Origin: Pseudomonas tolaasii NCPPB 2192
GTDB taxonomy: Bacteria; Pseudomonadota; Gammaproteobacteria; Pseudomonadales; Pseudomonadaceae
Assembly: GCF_002813445.1 (NCBI RefSeq)
Contig: NZ_PHHD01000001.1
Span: forward strand, 558,001-622,000
Direction of reading: 5' to 3'
Length of the DNA stretch: 64,000 nucleotides
The notes under the pieces are model-generated. The model saw only the letters and a list, made by a program, of their open reading frames with translations. It was not told where the DNA came from and did no database searches. The translations under genes and the position numbers were made by a program. Shown in pieces: positions 1-10,146 of the stretch (position 1 is its first letter; the number at the start of each line of letters is the position of its first letter).

Positions 1-490
1 CGACTCTACGTCTGACTGCAGGAGGCGGAAACGACATTTTTCCCTCATTACCGGTCACGGGATGGCCCACTTACGGCGGCACCAAACTGCAGGTTTCTTC
101 CGTCAAGAATCCCTGCTTCGAGGAGCTGAGCCCTAGCTCAGAATCCTAAGTTCGCGAAGGGTCCAAGACCAGTTCCGGCTGGCTGCGGTTTGTTAGGCAC
201 GGCACTCGATTGGCGGCTTGTACGAAGTTGAGCTACTCGCCCGGGATATAAGCAATGAGGATCGGCGACGCATATCTGCTTAGGCATGCAACGTGCCTTC
301 GGCGGACGCATACGAACTGACCTCACAGTTCTGTTGTAGTCCGGCCGAGGCTCCTTGCTTGATCATTATTCGTGCTCATGGACTCTCGACAAGCTTGCAT
401 TCCATAGGCTCATTTCGTAACACTTGAGTTGCGTAGCTGCCTCCTCAGTCGTCGGTACGCGCTAATATCTACCAATCCAAGGAGCGATGA
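1..490. other. Non-coding left edge with one shared motif
   Basis: I see no convincing gene here; the short open frames lack a ribosome-binding site and any recognisable protein pattern. The one notable element is at 29-47, AAACGACATTTTTCCCTCA, which recurs with two mismatches at 13636-13654 upstream of a GlxA-type regulator. It may be a regulator-binding site belonging to a gene beyond the left edge. Confidence 0.4.
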
Positions 491-991
491 ATGCGTGTGC
501 GTCCAGCGGTAATCGGTGACTCAGAGGGCATGAGTAAAATCGCGAAGGCTACCTTTTCACTGGCGTGCCCAGCAGACACTCCAGCAGAAGAACTGGAGCG
601 CTACATCAGCGAAAATCTGACCGCGCGTTGTTTTCAGATCGCGCTGGATACGTCAAGCCAAGAGGCGCGAGTGTTGGAGAAAGCCGGAGATATCGTGGGT
701 TTCAGTTTGGTCGACTACAAACCAGATCGATTAAACATCCCACTGGCGGATGGCATCCCTGAGTTGAAGCGATGCTATGTCGATTCAAAACACCATGGAA
801 CCGGTGCCGCACAACTCCTCTTAACTGCGACTCTTACTGGTATTTCAGATCGTATCCGGCTCACGGTGAATGATCAGAATGCCCGCGCAATAGGCTTCTA
901 CCAACGTAATGGATTTTTGACAGTAGGAGAAACCAGTTTTCAATGCGGCGATGATGTCCACCGAGACTTGGTGATGGTACGTGAACTGTAG
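491..991 (+). CDS. GNAT family N-acetyltransferase
   Basis: A 166-residue GNAT acyltransferase, which would transfer an acetyl group from acetyl-CoA to an unknown amine. The acetyl-CoA loop is visible as HHGTGAAQLLL (about residues 100-110), preceded by the beta-4 stretch LKRCYVD. The family's late NARAIGFYQRNGF segment lies near residues 130-142. The start has a clear Shine-Dalgarno, AAGGAG, about 6 bases upstream. Length is normal for a single-domain GNAT. It stands alone, with 300 bases of empty sequence after it, and no neighbour hints at the substrate. Family assignment is firm; the substrate is unknown. Confidence 0.85.
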   Translation: MRVRPAVIGDSEGMSKIAKATFSLACPADTPAEELERYISENLTARCFQIALDTSSQEARVLEKAGDIVGFSLVDYKPDRLNIPLADGIPELKRCYVDSKHHGTGAAQLLLTATLTGISDRIRLTVNDQNARAIGFYQRNGFLTVGETSFQCGDDVHRDLVMVREL

Positions 992-1241
992 GTTGCGGTT
1001 TTTGCGTAAGCGTTCCGGGAAAACAGATTGCGAGACTCCTGCATTCAGGCGATCGGTGCCAAGTACCTAGGTCAGGTCGCCGGACGCTAACAATGAAAGG
1101 TCAAATCGAATGCAAACGCGTAGTCAACTGGAGTGCAACCTTGCGACAGGTAGGCGCCCGTCTAATTAGGCAAGGTGTGTGAGCGGATGCTTACTGCGGT
1201 TTGGCTCTGGCCGAGAAATTTCCGTTGGGTTTGAAGCATAG

Positions 1242-1268
1242 AAAGCGGGTCAAGTTGACCCGCTTTTT
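1242..1268. terminator. Convergent intrinsic terminator
   Basis: A perfect 12-bp stem with a one-base loop: AAAGCGGGTCAA, then G, then its complement, followed by TTTTT on the plus strand. It sits between the GNAT gene (plus) and the outer-membrane channel gene (minus), so it can serve both; the T-run favours plus-strand termination. The rest of 992-1306 shows nothing recognisable. Confidence 0.8.
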
Positions 1269-1306
1269 ATGAGCAATTCAAAGCCGTTCAGGCTGCGTGA
1301 TCACCG

Positions 1307-2830
1307 CTAACGCTCATTGGAGGCAATGTTAGCGTCGGCTCGGTCCCACCCCCCACCTAAGGCTCTAATCAGGCTCACCGTTGCAATGGCCTGAGTGCCC
1401 GTCAGACGGCTCAGTTGCAGTTCGGTTTGTAAGACCTGGCGCTGAGCATCGATAACTTCCAAATAGCTAATTTGCCCCTCTTCATACTGAGTTTTAGAAA
1501 GTCGCTCTGTCCGTCTTGATGCTGCAACAGCTTCGCTTTGATTACCTTTCTGATCATCGAGCAACCTCAGATCTGCAAGGTTGTCTTCTACCTCTCTAAA
1601 GGCCACCAATACTTGCTCCCGATACTTCGCAACCTGCTCGTCGTATCGAGCCCTTGCAGAGGCGAGATCTGCTTTCCTCCGACCACCATCAAATATCGGT
1701 AACGTCAGCGCCGTTCCCGCAAGGGGGCCTAGTAGAAAAGACCGAGTCGACCAGTCGAACAAATTCCCCAGCGATGACGACTCGAAGCCGGCGGCGGCAT
1801 TTATGTTAAGCCGCGGGAAAAATGCTGATTTCGCCAATCCGATTTGTGCGTTAGCCGCGGCCATAGCTCTCTCGGCGGCAGCAATATCTGGACGGCGCTC
1901 CAGTAGGGCTGATGGTAACCCGATAGGCACCTGGGTCGCGATGGGCTCTATAGGTGAGTCAGGGAAGTCGAAGTCGGCAGGAGACTTACCCAACAACACT
2001 GCAAGACTATGTTCTGACGTCGCACGCAACCGTGCGATCCCTACCGAGTCCGCCCTCGCGGTCGATAGTTCGTTGCGCGCTCGCGAGAGGTCAAGTTCGC
2101 TTATGTCGCCCTCTTTGAATCGCCCCTCTACTAATTTCAGGGTGTTTTCACGCAGGGTGACCGTGCGACGAAATAGTCGAAGTTGGTTGTCGTACTCACG
2201 CAGCTCGAAATAATTTTTAGCCACGTCAGCTTGGAGGGCTAACAGCACAGAACGATACAGCGCCTCGTTCTGTGCTTGATTAGCGAGCGCGGTGTTCACT
2301 TGTGAATCCACCTTCCCGAACAGGTCTACCTCGTAAGAGGCTGTCGCCTGCGCCCGCCAAAGAGTCTGCGTGGACCCACTCGCATCGTCAGACAACAATT
2401 GTGAGGCAGGAGACAGGCGTTCACGCGTAGGACCAAATCCCGCATCTAGAGATGGGAACCATCCGGCTCGGGCTGATTGGGTCAAGGCTCTCGATTGCTG
2501 GACTCGTGCGGCAGCCGCCTTCAGATTCTGATTAGCCTCTGCGGCATGCCGCTCCAGGTCGTTTAGCACCGGATCGCCAAAGACTAGCCACCATTCCCCA
2601 CGATGCTCGGCATCGGCCGGTTCAGCGTTTTTCCAGGCGCTATCCTTGGGCAATGATGCTTGCTTCTGTTCAGCCGAAGCTTCCTTGAACGCCTGCGGAG
2701 TCGGGACGTCGGGGCGGTTGTATGTCGGCTCCACAGAGCATGCTGATAGAAGGAATAGCAGCGCTGAGGAAGTTAGCAGTCCAAAAATAGACTTTTTGGG
2801 TAATTGGATCATTCGTTTGGCTCCGATCAT
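1307..2830 (-). CDS. RND efflux outer-membrane channel lipoprotein (OprM/NodT family)
   Basis: A TolC-type outer-membrane factor of 507 residues that forms the exit duct of the tripartite pump encoded upstream. The N-terminus carries a lipoprotein signal with lipobox LSAC (Cys about residue 31), then the mature start SVEPTYNRPDVPTP typical of NodT/OprM proteins. Two outer-membrane-efflux repeats follow, with family motifs such as SYEVDLFGKVD and LPIFDGGRRKADL. The ATG overlaps the stop of the RND gene by four bases (ATGA), indicating translational coupling. Family identity is firm; the closest named system is probably MexEF-OprN. Confidence 0.93.
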   Translation of the reverse strand: MIGAKRMIQLPKKSIFGLLTSSALLFLLSACSVEPTYNRPDVPTPQAFKEASAEQKQASLPKDSAWKNAEPADAEHRGEWWLVFGDPVLNDLERHAAEANQNLKAAAARVQQSRALTQSARAGWFPSLDAGFGPTRERLSPASQLLSDDASGSTQTLWRAQATASYEVDLFGKVDSQVNTALANQAQNEALYRSVLLALQADVAKNYFELREYDNQLRLFRRTVTLRENTLKLVEGRFKEGDISELDLSRARNELSTARADSVGIARLRATSEHSLAVLLGKSPADFDFPDSPIEPIATQVPIGLPSALLERRPDIAAAERAMAAANAQIGLAKSAFFPRLNINAAAGFESSSLGNLFDWSTRSFLLGPLAGTALTLPIFDGGRRKADLASARARYDEQVAKYREQVLVAFREVEDNLADLRLLDDQKGNQSEAVAASRRTERLSKTQYEEGQISYLEVIDAQRQVLQTELQLSRLTGTQAIATVSLIRALGGGWDRADANIASNER

Positions 2831-5800
2831 GCGTCCAATGCTTCCGTTGTCAGGTGAGGCGCGTCTTTTTGAGCCACGTGTACTTTGCCACCTGCCAGCG
2901 TACGCAGGACCACGTAGAAGACAGGTGTCAGTGCGAGACCGAACAGGGTCACGCCCAACATGCCGAAAAACACCGAGATCCCCATGGCTTGGCGCATTTC
3001 TGAGCCCGCACCAGTGGAAAACACCAGTGGAACAACGCCCATGATGAAGGCGATCGAAGTCATGAGAATTGGTCGGAGACGCAAGCGGCTCGCTTCAATG
3101 GCTGCCTTCAGCGGCGTGTACCCGTCGTGCTCTAGTTCTCTGGCGAACTCGACGATCAAGATGGCGTTTTTGGAAGCCAATGCGACCAATACCATCAACC
3201 CGATCTGGGTAAAGATGTTGTTGTCTCCCTGCGTGAGCCACACCCCCGTGAGTGCGCACAAGATGCTCATGGGAACGATCAGGATTACCGCCAAAGGGAG
3301 GGTCAAGCTTTCGTACAGTGCGGCCAGTACGAGGAATACGAGCAGGACGCTGACAGGGAAGACCCACATACCGGCATTACCTGCCAAAACCTTTTGGTAA
3401 GTCAGCTCAGTCCACTCGAATTTTACGCCTTGAGGCAACACCTCGGCTGCAATGCGCTCTGCTGCTGCTTGGGCCTGGCCAGACGAATAGCCCGGCGCTG
3501 GGCCGCCGTTAATATCCGCTGCGGTGTAGCCGTTATACCGAACCACCATGTCCGGACCGTAGGTTGGGGTGATACGAACCAGAGACGATAGGGGCACCAT
3601 TTCTCCACGGTCGTTTCTGGTTTTCAGCTGAAGGATGTCATCTGCTCGCTGACGAAACGGTGCGTCGGCCTGCACTCGTACCTGATATACACGGCCAAAA
3701 CTGTTGAAGTCATTCACATACAAGGAGCCAAGGTATACCTGCATGGTCTTGAATACATCGGTAACGGACACGCCCAGCTGTTTGGCTTTCACACGGTCTA
3801 GCTCGACGTTTAGCTGCGGGAAGTTGATCTGATAGTTTGTCAGTGACCCACCAAGCTCCGGGGTCACTGCAGCCTTGGCCATGAATGCTTGAGCGGCCTT
3901 GTTAAGCTCCTCATACCCGAGGCTACCTTGGTCTTCCAGCTGCATTTTGAAGCCACCCAGTGTGCCAAGCCCGAGTATTGGAGGCGGTGGAAAGGCTGCG
4001 ACATAGGCTCCTTTGATACTGGCGAACTTTTGGTTAAGGGATGCGACGATGGCCGCGGCGGACTCATCTTTCGATGTACGTTCGCTGAGAGGCTTGAGGG
4101 GGACAAAGACAATCCCTGCGCTAGAACTGTTCATGAATCCGTTAACGGACATGCCAGGGAAGCCGACTGCGTGAGCTGCGCCCGGCTGCTTCATGACTAT
4201 TTCGCTCATCTGGCGAATCACTTCTTCCGTACGGTCAAGAGAAGCGCCATTGGGAAGCTGGGCGATGGTGACCAAGTACTCCTTGTCCTGCATGGGAATG
4301 AACCCAGCAGGCACAACGTTCCCCATAACCGCCGTGAGTCCCAGAAGAACCACATAAACAACCAGCATGCTGCCCTTGCGCTTAAGGACGCCTGTTACGC
4401 CTTTCGAGTATTGCTCCGAGCCACGATTAAAAACCTTGTTGAATGCTCGAAAAAAACCGCCCAGTAGCTTATTCATCACCCGCGTTAAGGCGTCTTGCTT
4501 AGCGTCGTGGCTACGCAAAAGTAGTGCGCTGAGGGCTGGAGAGAGCGTGAGTGAGTTGAAAGCAGAGATCACCGTAGAGATCGCAATGGTCATTGCAAAC
4601 TGCTTGTAGAACTGGCCCGTGAGACCGCTCATAAATGCCAACGGTACAAATACAGCAACCAACGTGAGTGCGATAGCAATGATGGGGCCGCTGACCTCTT
4701 GCATGGCTTTATACGTGGCGTCCCTCGGGGTCAGACCGCTGGCTATGTTCCTCTCCACGTTTTCAACCACAACGATGGCATCGTCAACGACGATACCAAT
4801 GGCTAACACCATTCCGAAAAGCGACAGGGCATTGATCGAGAAGCCGAAGGCCAGCAAGAGCGCAAAGGTACCGATGATGGACACCGGTACAGCGATCAAA
4901 GGAATGATCGCTGTACGCCATGATTGGAGGAACACAATGACGACCACGACCACCAGTGCGATGGCTTCGAGCAGTGTTTCTATAACCGCCTGAATGCTCG
5001 ACTTCACGAAGCGAGTGGGGTCGTAGATAAGCCTGTAATCCAGGCCGGGAGGGAAATCAGCGCTGAGATCTTTGAGTGCAGCGCGGATTTGATCAGAGAT
5101 CTCCAGCGCGTTAGCGCCAGGCAATTGGTAGATGGCGAGGGAGACGGCGGGTTTGTTGTCCAGCAGCGCACGCAATCCGTATTCAGCCGCAGAGAGTTCG
5201 ACTCGGGCGACATCCCGCAGATGAGTAACTGCGCCATTCGGGCTAGTTTTGAGAACGATGTCGCGGAACTCGTCGACGGTCTTCAAGCGACCCTGGGCAT
5301 TGATTGTCAGCTGTACTGCAGTACCCGGCGAAGAGGGCGCAGCACCAACGGCACCCGCAGCAACCTGAATATTCTGTTCTTGAATGGAAGTGACAATCTC
5401 CGAGGCGGTGAGATTACGCTGTGCTACCTTCTGCGGATCAAGCCACACACGCATTGCGTAGTCACCTGCCCCCCACATATCGACACGGCCAACGCCAGGT
5501 ATCCGCTCAAAGCGCGTTTTGACGTTCCGTAGGCCGTAGTTTCTCAAATACGTTGTGTCGTACCGATCATTCGGCGACACGAGGTGCAGAAAAAGAACTA
5601 ATGAAGAAGAGCTTTTGAGCGTAGTAACACCCAATCGTTGTACATCTTCGGGCAGTCGTGGCAATGCTTGATTGACTCGATTCTGTACCAACTGGGTAGC
5701 CAAGTCCGGGTCAGTTCCTAATGCGAAAGTTACAGTGATGGTCAGGTTGCCGTCACTGTTCGCTTGAGACTGCATGTACAGCATATTCTCAACGCCGTTG

Positions 5801-6012
5801 ATTTTTTCCTCAAGCGGCGCAGCAACTGTCTCGGCAATGACTTTTGGGTTCGCTCCAGGATACTGTGCGCTGATTGTGACCGAGGGCGGAACGACCTCTG
5901 GATACTCAGAAATCGGCAGTTTAAATATTGCTATCAACCCTGCAAGCAGGATCACCACGGATAGTACGCCCGCAAAGATCGGACGATCAATGAAGAACTT
6001 TGATATGTTCAT
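2827..6012 (-). CDS. RND multidrug efflux pump inner-membrane transporter (MexF-like HAE1)
   Basis: A 1061-residue proton-driven RND pump of the inner membrane. It begins MNISKFFIDRPIFAGVLS, the standard HAE1 opening. The conserved FKLPISEYPEVVPP and PGANPKVIAETVA follow. TM4 contains GIVVDDAIVVVENVERN, with the paired aspartates of the proton relay. Two large periplasmic loops and twelve predicted TM helices match the family, and the length is normal. Overall it reads closest to MexF. It lies between its adaptor gene, 175 bases upstream, and the channel gene, which overlaps it. Substrates cannot be read from the sequence. Confidence 0.94.
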   Translation of the reverse strand: MNISKFFIDRPIFAGVLSVVILLAGLIAIFKLPISEYPEVVPPSVTISAQYPGANPKVIAETVAAPLEEKINGVENMLYMQSQANSDGNLTITVTFALGTDPDLATQLVQNRVNQALPRLPEDVQRLGVTTLKSSSSLVLFLHLVSPNDRYDTTYLRNYGLRNVKTRFERIPGVGRVDMWGAGDYAMRVWLDPQKVAQRNLTASEIVTSIQEQNIQVAAGAVGAAPSSPGTAVQLTINAQGRLKTVDEFRDIVLKTSPNGAVTHLRDVARVELSAAEYGLRALLDNKPAVSLAIYQLPGANALEISDQIRAALKDLSADFPPGLDYRLIYDPTRFVKSSIQAVIETLLEAIALVVVVVIVFLQSWRTAIIPLIAVPVSIIGTFALLLAFGFSINALSLFGMVLAIGIVVDDAIVVVENVERNIASGLTPRDATYKAMQEVSGPIIAIALTLVAVFVPLAFMSGLTGQFYKQFAMTIAISTVISAFNSLTLSPALSALLLRSHDAKQDALTRVMNKLLGGFFRAFNKVFNRGSEQYSKGVTGVLKRKGSMLVVYVVLLGLTAVMGNVVPAGFIPMQDKEYLVTIAQLPNGASLDRTEEVIRQMSEIVMKQPGAAHAVGFPGMSVNGFMNSSSAGIVFVPLKPLSERTSKDESAAAIVASLNQKFASIKGAYVAAFPPPPILGLGTLGGFKMQLEDQGSLGYEELNKAAQAFMAKAAVTPELGGSLTNYQINFPQLNVELDRVKAKQLGVSVTDVFKTMQVYLGSLYVNDFNSFGRVYQVRVQADAPFRQRADDILQLKTRNDRGEMVPLSSLVRITPTYGPDMVVRYNGYTAADINGGPAPGYSSGQAQAAAERIAAEVLPQGVKFEWTELTYQKVLAGNAGMWVFPVSVLLVFLVLAALYESLTLPLAVILIVPMSILCALTGVWLTQGDNNIFTQIGLMVLVALASKNAILIVEFARELEHDGYTPLKAAIEASRLRLRPILMTSIAFIMGVVPLVFSTGAGSEMRQAMGISVFFGMLGVTLFGLALTPVFYVVLRTLAGGKVHVAQKDAPHLTTEALDA

Positions 6013-6187
6013 TAATGACTCTTTAAGTGAGGCGGCTACTTTCTCTCAGCGCTGCTTGAGGGTTAAAAAGACAACAGGACGCTTAAGGATGCACTCTGTT
6101 TTATAATCAATGCACGGACCAATAAATCCTAAGTGCCTGAGGGGCATTCATTGTTTATTGGTGAATTTTAGTTAGTGCTGTCGTGGG

Positions 6188-7363
6188 TCAGTGAGCGTTT
6201 CTAGCCTGAGCGTCACTTTGGGGAATTATCTTTCCTAGAACCTGCTCCCCTGGACGGACTCGCTGAATACCGCCTACCACCACCCGTTCGCCCTCTTCGA
6301 GTCCGGACGTGATAATGCGATCATTGCCTTGTAGATTTCCCAGCGCTACCGGGCGATAAACAATATGGTCATCCTTGCCCACGACCAAGACAAATCGCTT
6401 ATCTTGATCGGTGCCAATTGCCGCATCATCAATAAGGAGGGCCGCGTATGGCTCACTGCCGCCCACTTTTACACGCGCATATAGCCCCGGGACCATGGTG
6501 CCATCAGCGTTGTCAAACCGTGCACGCATGCGGATAGTGCCTGAGGTAGTGTCGAGTTCATTGTCTACGGATTGGATGACTCCCCGGCGCGAATACCCTG
6601 TCTCATCTGCAAGCCCTAGATCAACCGGAACAGTAGCCTTATTGCCGAGTCTGTTGATGTACTTAAGATAAGTCTGCTCATCAGCGTTGAACTCTGCGTA
6701 AATGGGGTTCACAGAGACAAGCATCGTTAAAGGCGCCGCGCCTGCCCCGGCGTTTACGATGTTTCCAAGTGTTATTTCTGCCCGCGATACGCGACCAGAA
6801 ATTGGAGCTGTAATCTGGGTATGGCCGAGATCAATTTTAGCGGCATCCAGCGCCGCTTCAGCAGTCTTAAGATTGGCACTGGCCTCCAATGCTGCGTTGT
6901 TTTTTTCATCGTAGTCACGTTTCGCTATTGCATTTTCGGCAATTAGGCGCTGTGCCCTCTCCCAGTCGCTTTTCGTATACGCGGCGCGAGCCTGAGCTGC
7001 TGCAACCTGCCCCTTAGCTCGTTCGACTTGTGCTTGGTAAGGTCGTGGATCGATGACGAACAGAGTGTCCCCTTTTTTAACCAATTGGCCGTCATGTATG
7101 TTGACGTCCGTTATGGTTCCTGCTACCAGCGGCCTAACCTCAACTTTTTCCACCGCTGCTAATCGGCCAGAATAGATTTGCCAGTCGGTAACGGTTTCTC
7201 TTTTAACGACCGCGACATCTACCTCTTGGATTGGGAGCGGGCCTTCCTGTGCTACAGCTTTCTCTGAGCTATCGACCACACTAAAGGCAATGACTCCGGA
7301 AATACAAAGCATGCCTGCCGAATAAAGTGCCAGCCTAATGCGGGGTTTGGAATTAGCGCTCAT
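6188..7363 (-). CDS. RND efflux periplasmic adaptor (membrane fusion protein, MexE-like)
   Basis: A 391-residue HlyD/AcrA-type adaptor that would link the inner-membrane pump to the outer-membrane duct. An N-terminal membrane anchor or signal (residues 10-28) lacks an obvious lipobox. The lipoyl half-motifs are visible as VRPLVAGTITDVNIHDGQLVKKG and, after the alpha-hairpin, ITAPISGRVSRAEITLGN. The hairpin (about 105-165) is Ala/Lys/Gln-rich. The ATG has CGGAG 9 bases upstream. It is the first gene of the pump set, 163 bases downstream of the MFS gene on the same strand, so all four genes could share a transcript. Confidence 0.92.
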   Translation of the reverse strand: MSANSKPRIRLALYSAGMLCISGVIAFSVVDSSEKAVAQEGPLPIQEVDVAVVKRETVTDWQIYSGRLAAVEKVEVRPLVAGTITDVNIHDGQLVKKGDTLFVIDPRPYQAQVERAKGQVAAAQARAAYTKSDWERAQRLIAENAIAKRDYDEKNNAALEASANLKTAEAALDAAKIDLGHTQITAPISGRVSRAEITLGNIVNAGAGAAPLTMLVSVNPIYAEFNADEQTYLKYINRLGNKATVPVDLGLADETGYSRRGVIQSVDNELDTTSGTIRMRARFDNADGTMVPGLYARVKVGGSEPYAALLIDDAAIGTDQDKRFVLVVGKDDHIVYRPVALGNLQGNDRIITSGLEEGERVVVGGIQRVRPGEQVLGKIIPQSDAQARNAH

Positions 7364-7525
7364 AATTACTCCGAAGTTATTCCTGTTCTAGCTTGACTGT
7401 TGTGTGAATGCCAACTTCCGATGGCTAATTCGCATGAAATATGAAATGGCGCTTCTTGGAAGCCAAGGTTTTTGCTTCTCCAGCAACACCGCGACTTTTT
7501 TACAGTGCACGGCATGCGTGAAAAA

Positions 7526-8800
7526 TCACGTCATCGACCTGTTTTCATTGTCTAGAACGCGTTCGCCATTGGCGATTTTTGTTCTGCGGTCGGCACGCAT
7601 CCACCTTAAGGTAATAACCGCGGATACCGCGATTAGCGGAAAAACAATATTATTCATGCCCTTCCAGCCAAGTAATTGCAATATGGGGCCGGCGGCCAAA
7701 GTGGAAAATGCAGTGAATGTATATTGAATAAACTCTGCCACTCCCTGCACCCTGGCCTTTTCGGAGGGGTAGTAGGAGGAAGTCAATAAGGTTGTGCCAC
7801 CAACAAACATAAAATTCCACCCGACGCCTAAAAAAAGAAGCGCGATATAGAACGCGGTCAAGCTGTCCGAAAACTGTGCAATCAATCCGCAAGCTGCACT
7901 TAGTGCCATTCCCAGGAATAAAATCGGAGGCAATCCGAATAGGGCAATCAGGCGCCCAGCGAATAGTGACGGCGCGTACATACCCACTAAATGCCATTGA
8001 ATAATGCTGGCGCCATCATTTATGGAGTGATTGCTGGCGACAGCAGCCAGCGGTGTCGCGGTCATGATGAACATCATCACCACGCCGCCAATAACGTTAT
8101 TCGAGAGTGCCGCTAGTGAAATAGGTTGCTTGAATATTGTGAGTAATTTGCGTGGCGGCTGTTCGTGGTCATGCAGTTCCAATGGTTCTGGAAGTGCATC
8201 TTGGTAACCCAGCCAAAGTAATGCTGCGGAGGCAAGGCCCAGCAGGCATACCATCAAGTACGAGCCGGCGAATAGGACTGGGAACAAATCTGTGCTCCAA
8301 CTCGCCAACAAAGGCCCAAGAAAAGCGGCGATCACTCCGCCCGCAAGCACCAACGAGATCGCGCGCGCTTTGCGATTGTCAGGTTCCGAATCTGTCGCAG
8401 CCAATCGGTAATACTGGGCAAACGCTTGAAAAATACCTACGGCGGCTGTCCCCATGCAAAACAGCCAGAAAGAGTTTAGGAAAACTGCCCATACGGAAAT
8501 CAATCCGCCTATCGCGCCGGTGAGGGCACCTAGTACAAATCCACGCCGCCTACCTATTTTCTGCATCAGAGTAGAGGCGAAATATGTCGCAATCGCGCCT
8601 GCTACGGTGATGAGTGCAAAGGGCAGAGTCGCAAGCGATTTATCGGGTGCGAGCTGATATCCCGTCAAACCGGTCAACGTGAGATCGATTGCGATGGCTG
8701 CCGTGAACAAACCCTGGGCTATTGCCAGCACAGCCACATTCGGCGGGCTTGATGACTTTTCTAACGCTGAAATGTCTTCCGATAATTTTGATGTGCTCAT
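7526..8800 (-). CDS. MFS transporter
   Basis: A 424-residue major facilitator protein with about twelve hydrophobic helices. The loop 2-3 signature appears in degenerate form as MQKIGRRRGFVLG (about residues 78-90). A long central loop rich in charged residues (ELHDHEQPPRKL) separates the two halves, as is usual. Start context is good: TGGAGGCGG lies just before the ATG. It is the promoter-proximal gene of the minus-strand efflux set and is divergent from the GlxA-type regulator at 9157, which may control it. It is probably an exporter; the substrate is unknown. Confidence 0.85.
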   Translation of the reverse strand: MSTSKLSEDISALEKSSSPPNVAVLAIAQGLFTAAIAIDLTLTGLTGYQLAPDKSLATLPFALITVAGAIATYFASTLMQKIGRRRGFVLGALTGAIGGLISVWAVFLNSFWLFCMGTAAVGIFQAFAQYYRLAATDSEPDNRKARAISLVLAGGVIAAFLGPLLASWSTDLFPVLFAGSYLMVCLLGLASAALLWLGYQDALPEPLELHDHEQPPRKLLTIFKQPISLAALSNNVIGGVVMMFIMTATPLAAVASNHSINDGASIIQWHLVGMYAPSLFAGRLIALFGLPPILFLGMALSAACGLIAQFSDSLTAFYIALLFLGVGWNFMFVGGTTLLTSSYYPSEKARVQGVAEFIQYTFTAFSTLAAGPILQLLGWKGMNNIVFPLIAVSAVITLRWMRADRRTKIANGERVLDNENRSMT

Positions 8801-9156
8801 TGTGTCCGCCTCCAGTCAAGACGGTTCGAGCTGTCTGCCCTTACAACCATGACGACTCTCCTGTTGAGAAACTGGAGCATTCTCTACGTCACTTATGGCG
8901 GGAGAAAGGACTTAGTTCCCTCCTTTTTGGTCGTCGGGTTGCATTAGGAGCAGGTGTCACAAACAGGAAGGCTGATAGCGAAGCGGGACTGAGAGGCGAA
9001 CAAAAACGATGACGTTTTTTGAGGGTTTTTTGCTCTTTTCGCCATAAAATTTTTAGAGGATGATTTGGGGCCAGCGTTACGAAAATCGGCCAATAGGACG
9101 CTGGCGGGGAACAGTAATTCCGAGCAGGATCTATGATTTTTTAAGAAGGTAATTCC
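8801..9156. promoter_or_regulatory. Divergent regulatory spacer with an AAAAACG/CGTTTTT inverted repeat
   Basis: This 356-base spacer separates the minus-strand efflux set from the plus-strand regulator and should hold both promoters. At 9002-9019 there is a 7-bp inverted repeat, AAAAACG-ATGA-CGTTTTT. AAACG palindromes also precede the other two GlxA-type regulators in the window. The regulator start is preceded by AAGGT. I found no clear sigma-70 pair; binding by the regulator is inferred. Confidence 0.5.
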
Positions 9157-10146
9157 ATGCGTGACATCGCTTTCCTGGTCTTTCCCGAGTTTCAGATTCT
9201 GGATCTCAGCGGTCCGCTGGCGGCCTTTGAGATCGCTAAAGAGATTGGGGTACCAGATCCCTACTGCTGTTCGGTGGTTTCGTTGTCGGGCGGTCCTGTG
9301 ATGAGTTCGTCTGGTCTAGAAGTAAGGAGTCAGAAGATCAGATCAAGCCCGTACGATACGTTGATAGTGGTCGGCGGTAAGGCTTTTTCCAAACCCTATG
9401 ACCTCCCCATGGTGTCGGACCACCTCGCTAATGCGGCCGCGAAAGGTACTAGGCGAGTTGCGAGTGTTTGCACCGGGGCTTTTCTATTGGCTTCGGCGGG
9501 CCTGTTAGACGGTCGCAGGGCTACTACACACTGGAGGCAGACCGCGCGATTGCAACGCAATTTTCCGAAGGTGCGGGTACAGCCCAATCATATATTTACG
9601 AAGGATGGTGGCATCTGGACGTCTGCTGGCATCTCTGCGGGAATCGATCTGGCGCTGGCCATGATTGAGGAAGATCTGGGAAATGCTGTTTCCCATGAGG
9701 TCGCCCGCGCCATGGTCGTGTACCACCGTCGGCCAGGAGGGCAGTCACAATTTTCGGCCATGGCCGATATGGAGCCGACGACGGATCGCATGAGGGAGGT
9801 GCTTTCCTACATGCGAGAGCATCTAAACGAACAGCTATCAACAGAGCATTTGGCATCAATTGCTTGCCTCAGCTTGCGCCAATTTGGTCGAGCCTTTCTG
9901 CTGGAAACGGGGGAAACACCCGCTAAAGCTGTGGAGCGTTTGCGTGTCGAGGTCGCGAGGCTGCGCGTTGAACGTGGGGCGGAACCGATCGAACTGATAG
10001 CACACTCGGTTGGCTTCAAGGATCCGGAGCGGATGCGCAGAGCCTTCATCAGAGTTATCGGGCACCCTCCTCAAAGCATCAGACGGCTGGCCGCACATCA
10101 GGGTGTTAGCGCTTATGAGGTTACGGTTGAGGCTGAAGTGTCTTAA
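9157..10146 (+). CDS. GlxA family transcriptional regulator (DJ-1/PfpI plus AraC HTH)
   Basis: A 329-residue regulator with an N-terminal DJ-1/PfpI (class I glutaminase-like) sensing domain, residues 1-165, and a C-terminal AraC-type double helix-turn-helix, about 222-305. The nucleophile-elbow motif ASVCTGAFLLA keeps its cysteine (Cys105). The DNA-binding part contains LSLRQFGRAF and VGFKDPERMRRAFIR. The start has AAGGT 7 bases upstream. It is divergent from the MFS/RND genes and 265 bases before an SDR gene, so both are plausible targets. It is closely similar to the regulator at 13765-14733 across the C-terminal half, which suggests duplication. Confidence 0.9.
   Translation: MRDIAFLVFPEFQILDLSGPLAAFEIAKEIGVPDPYCCSVVSLSGGPVMSSSGLEVRSQKIRSSPYDTLIVVGGKAFSKPYDLPMVSDHLANAAAKGTRRVASVCTGAFLLASAGLLDGRRATTHWRQTARLQRNFPKVRVQPNHIFTKDGGIWTSAGISAGIDLALAMIEEDLGNAVSHEVARAMVVYHRRPGGQSQFSAMADMEPTTDRMREVLSYMREHLNEQLSTEHLASIACLSLRQFGRAFLLETGETPAKAVERLRVEVARLRVERGAEPIELIAHSVGFKDPERMRRAFIRVIGHPPQSIRRLAAHQGVSAYEVTVEAEVS

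Noticed and set aside
138..326. 62-codon minus-strand frame near the left edge
   Set aside because: No ribosome-binding site, Cys/Arg/Pro-rich composition unlike a real protein and no recognisable pattern.
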